In this document: positions 1-15,429 of the stretch, piece by piece
How positions within the stretch are numbered: position 1 is the stretch's first letter
Layout of the letters: each line of letters starts with the position of its first letter
Source of the DNA: Hydra vulgaris
Taxonomy: Eukaryota; Cnidaria; Hydrozoa; Anthoathecata; Hydridae
Length of the DNA stretch: 64,000 bases
Assembly (NCBI RefSeq): GCF_038396675.1
Contig: NC_088922.1
Span: 5,033,501 to 5,097,500, forward strand
Direction: 5' to 3'
Translations under genes and position numbers: made by a program
Notes under the pieces: model-generated
Databases searched by the model: none
What the model was told of the DNA's origin: nothing
Seen by the model: only the letters and a program-made list of their open reading frames with translations

Positions 1-2303
1 AATAGTTATAACTCCTTTTTTTTTTCGTTAATATGAACATAAAGGAACTTTAAAGGCTCGTAAAATCAATAAAAATATTTAATAAGCTTGTGACGTAGTT
101 TAAGTTGCTAAAAAAGAAAATGTTAAGAAACCTTGTTTTCAAAATTTTAAAATTGTTTTTAATATGATTTGCATGATTACAACACAATTTTCATTTTAAA
201 TTAAAGAGGATCAGAGCTCAAGTTTTGGCTCGGAATTTTTTTTGTGTTTGAAAACTTTTTTTGATACTGTTACGTCCTAGAAAACAAACAATATCTCACC
301 TCATATCATTAAATAATTAACTATGAAATCACATGAAAGACCTGGACTTTCAACCTGTGGTTGCTCTGTGACGTTCAATGTGAGTATATTTATTTTTACT
401 TTCTTTAAATATAATGTGACTCTTATTTATAAAACATTAGTTCGGGGAATTAGAGATAGATTCAGGAACAATTTTTTAAAAGAAAAAAACACACTTGGTA
501 TACAAAAGTTTACTTTTATATATTTTTACTTTACCTAAAAATAACAATTGGAAATTGATCTCAATGGACCATGCCAGAATTATATGAGTATATTTAGGGG
601 AAAATTATAACTACGTTGGAATGAATTATCAGATTAGTACACAACCTTTATTTATTGATTTTTACTTTTAAGAAAATTTTTATTAGTTTAAACTTTTACA
701 ATTTAATTTTTTGATAAATTTATAATTAAAATTATTTAAATTTACTTCTTATCAAAACTATAAATTATAGTTTATTTACTTGTTTATTTTACTAGTTTAC
801 TACTCGTGTGTTTACTTATTTTATTAATAAAATTGTGCTGCATTTATTTGTTATTAAAATGGAAATAAATCTATTAACTAATAACTAGTTATTGTTAAAT
901 AAAAGTATTATAATTAAAAAAATGTTTGGTCAAAATGATCATTAATTTTTTATTTATATTTGCATTCCATTTGTTTGCATTAGCACTCGCAATACTAGAT
1001 ACATTTTTATTTATGTTTGTTTCCTTGTTACTTGCATCACCCGATTAAAATTATCTTTAATTACATATTTATTTGCTTAGTACTCACAACACCCGATAAA
1101 CATCTTTACTTTAGGCAGCACGCTGTCTAAAAATTTTTGGTGTTTTGTCAAATCATTAAAATATCAACGCGTTTGAACTTAAAACATGCATCAAAATATC
1201 AACACGTTTAACCTTATTGAAATAATAATCTCATACTTTATATTAATTTTAAGTGAGTATATTGTGTATTTTACTTTGTGCCCCATTTTTTTTATTACCT
1301 AACATTAAAGATTCAGCGATAATTTACGATAGCGATGTTGTAAAACTTTTAAACTTTTACGATAACGGTAAAGTTATGCAAAACGTCATTTTTTCTAAAA
1401 TAAATCTCTATTGTAAACCGTAATGACATATCCATTCAAATAACTTTAACTGTTTTACGAGGTTTGTCATTAATTTATACTTTTATTACAATATTGCTCA
1501 ACATTTTTATAAAGGTTTTAATGTATAAATATATATATTATATTTTCTGTAATTCTCCAAATACCAGAAAGACATTTTTTAATTCAAATTGAATAGCTTC
1601 AAAAGTGTGTTTCTTATCAGAAACATTCGACTTTTTCGACAAAAGAAATTCTTTTAAAAAAGCATTCATTTAAAACCGACCGATTTTTCAGTTGATGTTT
1701 TATAACCACGCTATTAATCTATATTTATGCTTTATTTCGATGGTTTTGTTAGTAATTATATTTAATGACGCTTAATCGGTTGTGTGTCGTAATGTCAAAA
1801 ACATTCGTATAATTAAATATCGATTTTTGATTCTCTTATGTTATCCATGCATTCCGTGCTTTTTTCCTACAATAAAATAATTACTGAATAAAGTATTAAC
1901 GTTCAATACAGTAAGTACTAAACTCGTTTGCATAAATATTGAATTTTATTCTTCTTCATAGTAATTTTAACTACGTTGAAAGGAATTTTAAGAGCGACAG
2001 GCTTACTCCTGAAAAAATACTCCGGTGCCGGGCGTCAGACAATATTTATATCTATTAATGTAGATTTTTTTTATCATAGATGTGATTATGTCCATCCTTT
2101 TTCGTTATTAGTTTTATAAAAAAATTATTCGAGTTCGCAATGTAGCGTTTAATAATCTGAAGGAAATAATTATCTAATTTAAGAAAATTCTTTTTTTATA
2201 TTTTTGATATATTTTTTGCAAATATTTATTTAGATATAAAAAGTTATTAAAGTATAAGAAAGATTTATAAACAAAACTACGAAATTTATTACGGAGATTC
2301 ACG
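1..2303. other. Non-coding 5' flank of the FGF gene
   Basis: AT-rich sequence with no convincing coding region; the few short open frames lack any recognisable motif. It should contain the promoter of the downstream FGF gene, but I cannot point to a defined core promoter. The stretch just before the start codon, about 2230-2303, has several TATA-like A/T runs that are uninformative in this composition. Confidence 0.5.
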
Positions 2304-4458
2304 ATGTTGATGAACCTATTTTTTCTCTCTGCGATTATGTGTCTAATGAAAACTTCATTTCAAAATGATGAAACGACTATTCAAAGAAATAAACCAGAAG
2401 TATTATTGGATCCATCATTGCAAGATAGGACGAAAAGCAAGCTAAAGATATCTATAAAAAATGATTTGCTTTATAAAAACATAACAACACCTTCATACAC
2501 TACCACGGTATTTCTCTATTCAAAGCTTGGATATTATTTAACAATAAACGAAAGTGGAAACATTATGGGAACACTGGATACTAAATCACGTGATAGTAAG
2601 TTTTGTTTATGATGACCCTGTGTTATTTTTATTATTTTAAATTTATTTAACTGTGTAATTTAGTATAGTAAAAACAAATAGTAACAATAAGTAGAAACGT
2701 TGAAACGTGTACTTAATTTACTTTTTTTAACCCCAAATCTACGCTCGTCCACCGAATTCACAAACGTTCAATATTTTAAAAAATCCAACACCCTTATTAT
2801 CTAACTTCTCATTTTCCTTTGAGAAGTTTTTTTTTTCATTAAAACATCAAAATGGTTTTTACCGATTATCTTCTTGAAAAAAAAAACTATTTCCTTGCTA
2901 CCTAATATTTCTAAAAATTTTCAAAACCCAATTATAAAGGATACTTTAAATAACATCCTTACCAATAAAAAATTTTAAAAAAGGGCGGTTTTGTCAAAGG
3001 TGATAAATTTTATTCACTTAGAACCCATGTCCAATTAGCTTGGACATGGGTTCTTAGTGAATGAGATATGGACAATTTAACAATAGGACTGGTAGCAATT
3101 CTTAATTTTTATTACTGTAAAAATTGAAATTTAATTTAAAAATTTATAAATATTGTTTAAAAGCTAATTTAAAAATTTAGTTTAAAAGAAGTATATACTA
3201 TAATTTTTGTGTTTTTATAACGTGCACTTTTTTACTATATTATAACTTTACTTCTAACGAAAATTCGCTCCTTTATGTAGAAGTGAATAGTGGAGAGAAG
3301 CAGACATTTTACGTTTTATAATTTTTTAATTAATAAATAAAGATTTTTCTTGAGCTCTTCGAAGATTTGGAAAACCTATGCATAATTTTTTTTCCTTTTA
3401 ATTACAGATTCTAGATAAACAACATTATAAATCTAACTACGTTAGTATGAATAAAATAAATTTCATCTTTATTTACGATTAGAAATTATTGAGATTCATA
3501 AAATACTTAGCCTGATAATTAGATTTTTTTATTTTTCTCAAAACATGTAAAATGTGACTTAACTCCTTTTAGAAAAACGCTCCTCGATTGTTAACATTTT
3601 AAAAACATTTATCTAACGTTATTGAATTCCAGGTTAATCTTATTAATGAGAAATACTATTAATCTAATAAAAAAATTAATGACATTATATTTAAATTTGC
3701 TCACGCGGTAGACAAAAATACCCGCCTTAATAATCGTGCATAAATCAATAGACGCTAGATCCAAGTTTTGGATTAAATGAAAAATATTTACTCATTTTAT
3801 AGAATGCAAAATTTAAGATTGTATAATTGATCCTTTTTTAATTTCGAAATGGTAGAGAAGCATTTTTTTTATAATTGTAATATTTAAAGATTCATTTAAA
3901 CACTCAAGTGGAAACATCCAAATGGTCCAAATATGATACAATAAGAAAGATAAATGTAGATTAAATGATGACAAAAAAAAAAAAAAGAAATAGTTTAATA
4001 ATTTTTTTTAATAGTTAATAGTTTTATATTTAATGGTTTAATATTTTATTAGTTTTTTTAATAGTTTAATAATTTTTTCACTATTTATAAGCCCAAAAAC
4101 TTAAAAATTGCAAGAATATTATAAATAGCTGTATAAACATTTATATAAATAGTTGTTTAAATATGCTATAAATAGCTGTATAAATATTTGCATATTAATA
4201 GTTGTTTAAATATACTATAAATAGCTGTATAAACATTCATATAAATAGTTGTTTAAATATAATGTAAACAGTTGTATAAACATTCATATAAACAGTTGTA
4301 TAAACATTTACATAAGTTTTAATTGTTTAATAAATGTTACTATATATAGGAAATAATTTTAAATAATATTGCATCTATTAGACATATAATTATAAACATA
4401 TGTTTTTCATTTTGCTCTTTGTCATTAAGCTATCTTATGTTTTAAAAAACAGCGTACC

Positions 4459-4489
<31 letters not shown>

Positions 4490-5239
4490 CATACATACAT
4501 ACATACATACATACATACATACATACATACATACATACATACATACATACATACATACATACATACATACATACATACATACATACATACATACATACAT
4601 ACATACATACATACATACATACATACATACATACACACATACATACACACATACAAAAATGTATTTTTTTTCCATTTTTTTCTGTGAAAGAGAAAAAACA
4701 ATCTGTTTAAATATTAATTATTTTAAATCAACACTTTTATTAATTTTTAGTTTTTTTTGAAGTTGAGTCATACGGAGTGTATTTTAAAAGGTTTCGAAAA
4801 CCAAACTCATGGTATATAGCTATTGACAAACTTGGAATTATAAAAACAAGGGTAAGTGAGAATTTCATTTAAAATCTCATTTGTTTTGTTATTTCTGAAC
4901 AACCAGCTACTATACTGTTAACCGACTGATTTTACTAATCGTTAACCAATGGACAAAAATAACTATTAACATTCTAATTGTTAAGATATTAGTCTTATAT
5001 TTTCATGGTTTATATCATATTTTTAGAAATATGGAAGAAAAGATACATTATTTCGGGTCATGTATAACGATGCAGGATGGGCATATTTTCAAAATGATGC
5101 AACAGGTTTTGTGCTTGGTCTGCAACAAAACGGAAAACCAAAAAATAAAATAGCTAACGTCACGCTACGGAATCGAAAAAAAACTTATTTTCTAATTCTA
5201 ACACGTCCAGTGCTCCAACCATTATCAACGATTCGTTAA
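2304..5239 (+). CDS. FGF: Fibroblast growth factor (FGF) ligand, three exons
   Basis: Secreted signalling ligand of the FGF family, expected to bind FGF receptor tyrosine kinases and heparan sulfate. Exon 1 is 2304-2595 (donor GTAAGT at 2596), exon 2 is 4751-4851 (donor GTAAGT at 4852) and exon 3 is 5027-5239 (stop TAA 5237-5239). Intron phases are 1 and 0, and the joined frame is open for about 201 residues. Residues 1-20 form a hydrophobic signal peptide (MLMNLFFLSAIMCLM). The beta-trefoil core starts near residue 68 with TVFLYSKLGYYLTI and GNIMGTLDTKSRD, the equivalents of the family's LY.R.G.HL.I and G.V.GT.D strands. Exon 2 gives WYIAIDKLGIIKTR, the equivalent of YLAMN..G.LY. Exon 3 gives YNDAGWAYF and GKPKNK, the Y.S..W..... 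and G.P.RG strands. The core is divergent and its C-terminal tail is short. Intron 1 (2155 nt) holds a hairpin and a CATA microsatellite. The exon layout is inferred from splice consensus; the family call is firm, the orthologue is not assigned. Confidence 0.88.
3012..3062. repeat. Short-loop inverted repeat in FGF intron 1
   Basis: Arms 3012-3034 and 3040-3062 are complementary at 22 of 23 positions, with a 5-nt loop (TTAGC). It could be a small foldback element or a snap-back duplication. Confidence 0.85.
4461..4655. repeat. (CATA)n microsatellite
   Basis: About 195 bp of nearly uninterrupted ACAT/CATA tetranucleotide, with a few CACA variants near the 3' end. It lies in intron 1 of the FGF gene, about 100 bp upstream of exon 2. 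The long open frames across it are artefacts of the repeat. Confidence 0.98.
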
Positions 5240-6615
<1,376 letters not shown>

Positions 6616-7446
6616 TGTGATAACAAAATATTTTTTTTTATGAAACCACTTGCAATCGAGGAAAGTTTATGAGTAATTGAAGAATAAAAATTACATTTTT
6701 GATTTTTTTAAAAAAAGTTCCACCCCCCCCCACCCTCTTCGGAAGAAAAAAGTGAGAAAATAATTATTTTTTTAAAAATGACGTGTTTTTTGCTTTATTC
6801 AAAAGAATAATAGTAATAACTAAGCAACTTTTATTAACAAATAAGATACAGAGCAGCTAGCAATTTGTCCAAAATGTACAAGAAATGTTTAAAAAATAGT
6901 TTTTGCTATGAACTTCAGGTTCAAAAATTCAATTTTTCTTGATTTCGCATGAAGTTCCTCCGTCAGTTTTACAGCACGTTCAGCAATTTGGTTAGATCTG
7001 GGAATGTCAATTAATGACTCTTTGACTGACCAATGCGTCTCCAAACACTTAACTGCTTTCTTGCATTTTATCTTCATGAGTGAGGCAAACAGTTCATTGA
7101 AGGACGCTTCATTGTAGTGTTGCGAATAGAACCAAGCATTTGCTCATTCTTAGCAGATGAAATCGCATGCGAGAGCGAGAATACTGCGCCACTTTGGTAT
7201 CAGAAATAATGCTATAATAGCATATATCGCACGTGAGTTCCATCTTGCCTGGTGTAAATTTGGGAGTTTCTTCCAGCTGATTCTAGGCCAACGTGAAGTT
7301 GTTTTGTAATGACGATATGCCTGACATAGTTCAATCAAGAACTTAAAATCATCTCGCCATCCAGGGTTCTCGCCTCTGTTAACATCATATGTCGCAACGA
7401 GGTGGTAATCAGCCTGAAGAGAGACATTTTTCTGTTAATTTGTTAA

Positions 7447-7498
7447 TGAAGGATGTTATGGATTTTCTCTTGAATAAGAAAATCCATAACATCCTTCA
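7447..7498. repeat. Perfect short-loop inverted repeat inside transposase remnant
   Basis: Arms 7447-7468 and 7477-7498 are complementary at 22 of 22 positions with an 8-nt loop. On the minus strand the left arm encodes the KDVMDF region right after the CQHH motif, so the second arm looks like an inverted copy of coding sequence. Confidence 0.9.
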
Positions 7499-7987
7499 GA
7501 AGGAGGTCGAGCACATGGTGCTGACAGCTAATATATTGTGGCTTCTGAAAGCCTTTGCTCAAAACATCATCCTGAATGAGCTTTACAATCCCATGCAAAC
7601 GACCAGTATTTACTGCGGTCGTATCGCAGATTATCATGCGAGTATTTTCCCAAGCATCGTATTCATCAATTAGCTGACGTAGTTCCTTGTGAATGGCCGC
7701 GGCAGAACCACTCTCACATTTAAGAATACCGAGTTTGATTTCGGTTGTCAAATATTTCAGCAGAACGACTTGATACTCTTCCCCTTGCATTCTTTTACCA
7801 TCAAACTGGAGACAGTAGGGATCTTTGCTTTAAAGTTTTTGAACAATTTTGGTTTTCATTTTCTGTCCTTCAGAGATTACTCGTTTCCAGACACCCGTCT
7901 GACTTGGAACCGGCACATCATGACCATGTTCAGCAATGGTTGCAAGAACGTCATGTGCTTTATGTGTAGAAATGTTGTATTTCAGTA

Positions 7988-8052
7988 CTAGTAAACCCGC
8001 TGTTGTAGTGCTCGATCTTTGAGATCAAGCACTACAACAGAGGGTTTACTAG
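7988..8052. repeat. Short-loop inverted repeat inside transposase remnant
   Basis: Arms 7988-8017 and 8023-8052 match at 28 of 30 complementary positions around a 5-nt loop. It separates the Ser-rich linker part of the transposase remnant from its catalytic part and disrupts the frame. Confidence 0.9.
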
Positions 8053-9096
8053 AGAGGTTGGCGACTCGGGTGAAGAATCAGAGGTTGACGACTCGGGTGA
8101 AGAATCAGAGGTTTCAGAATCCGAAGATTCTGAGTCACTTTTGCGTTTGTGTGGGTTGGGATTGAGAAGAGCTGGCTTGAGGTTGAGTTGTTGATAGTAG
8201 GATTCGTTTTCTTGGGTGGATTGATTCCAAAGGGGCTTGTTTGACCATTGAATAACCAATCTTTCTTCCACTCTTAACTTGCCTCTGGTAGAGCTTTTTA
8301 TCCTCTGTGCTTTTCCATTCTCCATTAACGTTAGTGACATCAAATAACTGAGAAAGTGTTGCAGTGAATTTATCAGACGGTTTCTTTTTGTTTTTGTCAT
8401 ATAGATCAATCAGACTATTGAGCTTATTTCTGATGAGTGCTCTGGATAATAGTGGAAAGTCTAGAATTTCCCTCCAGAGCAATTCTATATCCGTAATCAT
8501 AGTTTTGATTCGATCCAGTCGCTGTTTTTCGCTGTTGAACAGAATAGTGAAGTTTCCAAGAACTTGACGGTTTGTCGGCATCCGTGTGAAATTGGTTAGC
8601 TTTTCAACAGATGGAATACTTGGATCCCTTTTCTGTTTAGAAAAGAAGGGTAGATTCTTCATCCAAATATACCTGTTTAACTTTACACTGTTGCTGGAAT
8701 TTCTATAAGACATTTTATTGAAAATCTTGAAAACAAAAATATTCAAACGAGTTCACACTTCACACGGTATAGCTGAGATCAAAACAAAGATAATAAACAA
8801 CATCTATTAACAAACTACTAAACTAACAACCATTTGTAAATGTCTTGTTTATAAACAAATGGAAACAGCTGACTGGAATGTGCTTAAAAGCAGTTTAGAA
8901 CGTCATATAAAAAGTCAGTGTGAAATTGAAACCGATAGTCAAACTGTGCGATGTGTGCACAATAAAAATAAAAAGGTGGGGGAAGTTTTTTCGATTCTTT
9001 TAAAATTGATGTTGCTACTGTCACCTACCTACAATTGTTCCCCTAATGTAAAGGGTTTCAGTTTCGTAACAAAAAATAATGATAATAGTTATTGCC

Positions 9097-10098
<1,002 letters not shown>

Positions 10099-11207
10099 TA
10101 TTTGTTTTTAAATTTATTATAAAAAAAAGAATTTAAAGAATATTGAAAAATAATAACTTGTAAAATTTAGTATTTTTTTATGCTTGTTATTTGCATGTAA
10201 CCTAGGTACAACAAATAAATGCTAAAATTACATACAAATAATAACCATAAAATTTTTCAAATATACGTTATTCTTGCTAAAAATTTCATTATTTTATGAA
10301 CTAGGTGTTGAAACATTTATAATCGTTTAACTTTTTTTTTTTTAATATCGTCACTTCCAATATAGATGCAAACAACAACTATTAGAGTGGAAGTTACTGG
10401 AAGAGAAAAGATGACGTTTTTAGAAAAAGATAACTATTAACAGACGAAAAGATTGTATATTATATTAATTAGGAAAACAAGTTCGATAGAACTGATGTTC
10501 GAAAATAACTAGACATACAAGAATTTTTGGAGTACATAGGAACTCTCACAGTAAAAGGGTTAGACTTAATTGGATGAGTAACACGAGAATGAATTTTAAT
10601 AAATAACACAAAAGAAGCAAGCTCTTTAGAGTAGCACCCGTCATAATAATAATAGAAAATAAAAATAAAAGCAACATTACGACAATATGACAATGGCTGA
10701 AGGTTGGCTGCGAGAGCATTTCCAACTATGTTTACAATGCGTTTTTGCACCTTGTCTAAAAGAGAAAGGACATCATTCAAATATCCACCCCAGATTTGGT
10801 ACATGATTTCCAAGAAAAATTGAAAGTAAGAGTTAATCCTAGAAGACAATGGGTAGATGACTCATCAAGTACATTACCGTTCATAAATATAGGAATATCT
10901 ATATTGTTGAGATTAGCAGAAAAAATAGAGTTTTATCTGATTTAAGGTTCTCCAGACACAGAAAGCCCCACGCTGTAGCAGAAAGGCAACCCTTTTCATG
11001 CTCAGATGCCCCCTTCAAGCAATCAGAGAGTATTGACTTCTTATCAAGGCAAGAATAAATGGAAGTATCATCAATTCTACCTTAGATGTGAGATTTTCTG
11101 AAAGGTCATTAATGTAATTTAAAAAAAGTATAGGGCCAAGGATAGAACTCTGAGTTGAACTCCTGAAGTTACAGGATATGAAGTAGAACACTGTCCGTCG
11201 AGGTCAA

Positions 11208-11298
11208 CATTTTTACTACAATTTGTAAAGAAAGATTAATAAGTCTTAAAGATGTTACATTTTTACTACAATTTGTAAAGAAAGATTAATAAGTCTTA
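11208..11298. repeat. 50-bp tandem duplication within LINE
   Basis: A 41-bp identical segment (11208-11248 and 11258-11298) repeats at a 50-bp offset in the reverse transcriptase region, immediately before a perfect palindrome. Confidence 0.9.
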
Positions 11299-11299
11299 T

Positions 11300-11342
11300 A
11301 GAAGTTAAGATTATCGCTTTAAAAGCGATAATCTTAACTTCT
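11300..11342. repeat. Perfect 21-bp-arm palindrome within LINE
   Basis: Arms 11300-11320 and 11322-11342 are fully complementary with a single-base spacer. The sequence corresponds to the reverse transcriptase segment that reads DLNISKAF in the related copy near 62600, so the palindrome interrupts former coding sequence. Confidence 0.9.
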
Positions 11343-12699
11343 CCACATCTATCTAATGTACGATAAAACCTATCGGTTATTACCGTTAACAAATCAACAG
11401 TAGAACGAAAAGACCAAAATCCATATTGATGATCAGAAAGTAAGCAATTAGATTAAGATAGGAAATTTAGTGTTTATTAAATAAAGATTCAAAAACCTTA
11501 ATTTATGACAATAAGAAGACTAATAGGACGGTAGTTAGACGAGTCAGATCACTCTCCAGAATTTTTGAAAATAGGGATAACAGATGCTGCTTTCCAGCAG
11601 GCTGGAAAAGAAGACTCTGATGAGCACTTGTTAAATAGTTTTTAAAGTATAGACGAGAGCTCTGGAGAACACTCCTCCAAGACTATAACAGGTATGTTGT
11701 CCGGACCCCAAGCTTTAGAAAAGTCTATGAAGAAATCACCTTAGATACAGAAGCTAGAGTGATACGAACATCAAGCAATCAATCAACCTTTTTGTTGGCT
11801 ATATAATGTAATTTTGGCTATATAATGTAATCAAGCAATCAATCTTTTTGTTGGATAATGTAGGATATGATTAGTAGAATTAAGAGATTGATATTAGTTC
11901 TTAGGAAACAATTCAACTTTGTCTTTAGGCAAGGTAAAAAAAATCTGAAGCACGCAAGAGAAGATGAATAACTTTTTTAGGAGAATTGTTTTGGTAATAG
12001 TTATGGTTAGTAATGGTTATTATTGAATAAATAGTGGTTACAGTTGAAAATTGCAGCAGCACAATGAGAGGAAAATCATGGAGAAGAGTGAGACTTTACT
12101 TAAAGTTGTCGAGAGGTAGTAAAAGATTCCATGTCAGCCTGAATCCAAGAAGTTACATAAAAAGCGCATTTGCCAGAGAGACGAAAGATTTCTTACCAAG
12201 AACCATTACAAGGAAAATCACGGAAAGAGTACCAGCCAGCTTTTAGGATGTTGGAAGAGATACAATGATAAAGAGGTTCTGATGATGAAGAATAGTGAGA
12301 TAATACTTTTAGAGAAATAAAACTGTGATCAGAAGCATCTAAGGGTAAATATGGAGAAACTGAGTATTAAAAAGGATCAGAAACATGACAAAAGTCAATT
12401 AAAGAAGGTAAATGATTTGTATTTTCTGGAAAGCGAGTTAGAGTTAAGTTGACTCTTTGTGTTAGAGATTGTGAAAGACAAAAGATGAGTTTCTTAACGC
12501 CTGCAGAGTTGAAGCTAAAGATAAGTTATTAGTTAGTAATGCTGACCAGAGTTGAAGTTTAAGATTAGCTTCAGAGTTGAAGATAAGTAGATGTTAAAAA
12601 AAAGAATTAAGCTTTAGATGTAGTAAAACATGCCTTTTATCTTTAATCTGAAGCTACTGCAATTCTCAATAAAAAGTTACATTGAGAAGATACTTTCTG

Positions 12700-13760
12700 A
12701 GGCGCCAGCAAAAATTATTGAACAGATGGAAAAGTTTGTCCACAAGGGTTCAGGTTGAAGTCGAAGCCGATGTAATTTACTATTAATAGAGTTTGCTCAA
12801 TACCACCCATTCCGCGGAAAAATTACATCAAAACACCTGTTTGCATCCCAAAACAAGTAATGTAATAAAAACCACCAATATATGCTTTGAGTGGGCTATT
12901 CTAGGGAAAATCTTTTTGAAATCCATTAAATAAATTGTCTCAAATTCGGGAATAAACCACAGGGAGAAGCAATAACCAAGGCTCATGAATATTAAAATTT
13001 AAATTTATTAAAAAACAGTTTAAAAAATTTTTCAAATTATCAACATATAAAAAAAGTTTTTAAATTTAATTTAAATTAAATTTCAAAAGCAACTACTCGC
13101 AGATGAGTTGCTTATACCATTTATTTTGACTTTGAAGCATTTAACGTACCTATAGAACGCAATCAAGACAACGTAGAAAAAAGCCTATTTTGTCAGATAT
13201 CAACGCAGCTACGTATTAGCTATTGTTGTGTAAAAGTTTAAAGTGGTTATGCAGCTAAAACTCTTGTCACTGCATCTTCTCCACAATACAAACATGAAGA
13301 AGGCTAAGCAATTCTTGATTTGTCTTCAAGCCGAGCTTCTAAGAATTCTTAGTCAAACCAAAAAAAAACTTTTATTACTGAAAATGGTCAGGTCTTACTT
13401 GCAAAAGTGACAGTCTGTCACATCTGCAAGCATTTATTAGGTGCGGAAAAAACTCGCAACCACTGTCACTTAAAGGAAAAGTTTCTAAAAGTTACAACCT
13501 CAAGGTGCCTATCTACTCAAATAAAACTAAGGTGTATGTAGTATTCAACAACCTGAGAGGCTGCAATGGTCATATCTTTATGCAAACTTTTTGCACAGTT
13601 AAAGAAGGTAAAAGATCAGCTGCATTCCCAACACCGCAAAAAAAGTATATCTTTTTTAATCGGAAAGCTGTCTTTCATCGACTCTCTCCTGTTAATACAT
13701 AATTTACCTGATAAACTTTTAATTACTGTCAAGTACTGGAAGACTTGATTACAACCAAAA
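12700..13760 (+). pseudogene. Protein-primed DNA polymerase B remnant (Polinton/Maverick type)
   Basis: Broken frames that in order match the N-terminal and exonuclease part of the family-B DNA polymerases of Polintons and linear plasmids. Seen are KFVHKGSG near 12740 (family K.GSGW), QYHPFRG near 12800, CFEWAIL near 12880 (family CF.WSIL), and a C-x-x-C...H-x-H module VCHICKHLL...NHCHLKEKF near 13410-13490. These are followed by VFNNLRGCNGHIFMQ near 13535-13585 (family HNL.GYD.H) and, in another frame, KSISFLIGKLSFIDSL near 13645-13690 (family EKYISF...L.FIDS). Stops and frameshifts are frequent and the polymerase palm is absent, so it is inactive. I see no integrase, ATPase or capsid gene nearby. 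The call rests on motif order recalled from the family. Confidence 0.6.
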
Positions 13761-14987
13761 AGGGATTCACAGATATCGAGGTGGAATTATTATGACTCAA
13801 GGGAGTTTATTATTATGAATAGGTTGATTGTTATACTTATTTTGATAAAACTCAAATCCTATCTAAAGGCCATTCACAGCTGACAAGGAGCAGAATAAGT
13901 AATACAGACTACCACCATAGGAATGAAGTATGGAACACTTTCAAATTTAAACGATAAAAGAAATAGTCATAACTAACTTACCACTGTAGCTAATAAAACT
14001 CATTTACAACTGTAATTGTACACTTTCAACTGTAGGTGATAAAATTTAAATCTCTTATTTGGATAAAACTTAAAATCACATTTATGACTGTTTCTTTTAT
14101 CATCTTAGAGAAACCGTTCATCTCCATTTGCAGAGATATACTAACTTAATAATTATTGGAAATTTTAATATACAGCCTTGCGAAAAATAGATAAAAAGAA
14201 CTCTTCCAGTCTTATCAATATTTTAATCTTATAAAATAACCAAATTGGTTTGATTAGGTTGTTAATCCGACTTTTATTAATCGATTCGGTTAACAACCGA
14301 TTTGGTTGTTAATCCGTTTATTGATTCAAATTGTTAATTGATCTAATTCTTACAAATAGCCAGTGATGTTTTCGACATACTAAAACTATTTGTTTTGAAA
14401 CCACAAGGTTGTTTTTGTTATTCTCAGATCTACGTTTTTTTAAACTTCCAACTAAAAATATTGATATTTTCTCAAAAAATATGAATAAAAGCCTGATAGG
14501 TTGTTATGATATGTGCAATTTAACAAAATATTTATCAATATTTGAATGTAAGTACCCCTATTATTACTAACGTTCTCAGAGAAAATGATAAACCTATTTT
14601 GAACAAGATTTAAGAAAGCAATCATGTTTTTTTCTTAGTTAAAAAAGAACTTTTAAAATGATAAATCTAAAATTTCTTTTTTAATCTAAAAAATATAAAG
14701 AAAATATGTATTGAACTTAAATCATAAAATAAAATAAAAAAGTATTTTGAGCGCATTAAGGCATATGTTTCTTATAACTCATTGCTAACAAACCACTGTA
14801 GTGGAGACTCATTTACAAACCACCATAGTGTAGACTCATTTACAAACCACCGTAGTGGAGACTCATTTACAAACCACCGTAGTGTCAAGATAAAAGATAA
14901 AAATGCCATATCTGACTGTTTTACTTTTTTTCCAATCTAAACAAATAGCATTTTTAAAGTGGTCAATGAATTGTAAAAATAAGAACG

Positions 14988-15115
14988 GTGCCCATCAGGC
15001 ACAGGACATAAAAAGACGTCTTTTGAACGTCTTTTTAACGTATCGAACGTCTTTTGAACGTTTTGGACATCTTTTAAACGTTTAAAAGACGTCTTTTTTT
15101 GGTTCCACTGGGTGG
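14988..15115. mobile_element. Small MITE with GACGTC-rich interior
   Basis: Ends read GTGCCCATCAGGCACAGGAC on the left and CCACTGGGT on the right, approximately inverted. The interior is a set of repeated AACGTCTTTTGAACGT blocks that can fold back on themselves. A second element with similar ends (CCCAG...GCATGCG) and GACGTC lies at 54519-54604. Confidence 0.5.
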
Positions 15116-15429
15116 TAATGTTCTAACGTTTATGGAAAAGTCTTATTTTGTAAACTTTTTCGATAGTTTTATAGTTTGTATTAACAATTGTATCTTTGAT
15201 GGTACGTTCCCTTTATTCTTAAAATTGGCTGCTATATCTTGTTTTAAAATAAAAATCCATGTCATAAATCAAACTAACGTTTAGTAAGTATACTTCCAAC
15301 TCTATCAAAAGTTTTAGAATTACTTTTACACGAGCGATTTTGCTTTTTATGAAACCTAATTGTCCGTTTGCGCAGTACTTTTCCTTTTACTCAGTAAATG
15401 ACAGGAGCGCATTGGCAAAGGGTATTTAT

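Larger units (their letters stand above)
6889..8746 (-). pseudogene. hAT-like transposase remnant of an uncharacterised family
   Basis: A transposase-like coding sequence read from 8746 down to 6889, broken by a stop, frameshifts and two inverted duplications. The N-terminal part (8746-8135) begins MSYRNSSNSVKL and contains a coiled, charged region followed by a Ser/Pro/Gln-rich linker. The middle part (about 7990-7447) contains YCLQFDGKR (likely first catalytic Asp), then ICDTTAVNTG (second Asp) and CQHHVLDL, a C-x-x-H motif spaced as in hAT transposases. An in-frame stop lies between KIVQKL and SKDPYC near 7831. The C-terminal part (7077-6889) has IDIPRSNQIAERAVKLTEEL, a box I associate with uncharacterised cnidarian and arthropod transposon proteins and comparable to the CH.Q..KR box of the pseudogene at 22.9-24.5 kb. 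I could not define terminal inverted repeats. The hAT relationship is inferred from motif order. Confidence 0.6.
10330..12640 (-). mobile_element. Degraded jockey/CR1-group LINE, 5'-truncated
   Basis: A non-LTR retrotransposon read leftwards with its 3' end near 10330. Comparison with the copy at 58390-63460 shows endonuclease C-terminus sequence near 12600-12300, reverse transcriptase N-terminus near 12250-11550 and the thumb/C-terminal domain at 10849-10469 (WGG....LLDKVQKRIVNIV, ANLQPLSYCRN). Many stops, frameshifts and a 50-bp tandem duplication are present. The 3' untranslated part (CACTTCCAA...) is shared with the copy at 49401-50230. Open frames on the plus strand here, for example 12034-12246, are antisense shadows. 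Confidence 0.8.

Noticed and set aside
12034..12246. A 70-codon plus-strand open frame rich in Arg and Ser
   Set aside because: It is the antisense of the minus-strand LINE; a related antisense frame occurs at 61687-61956 in the other LINE copy.
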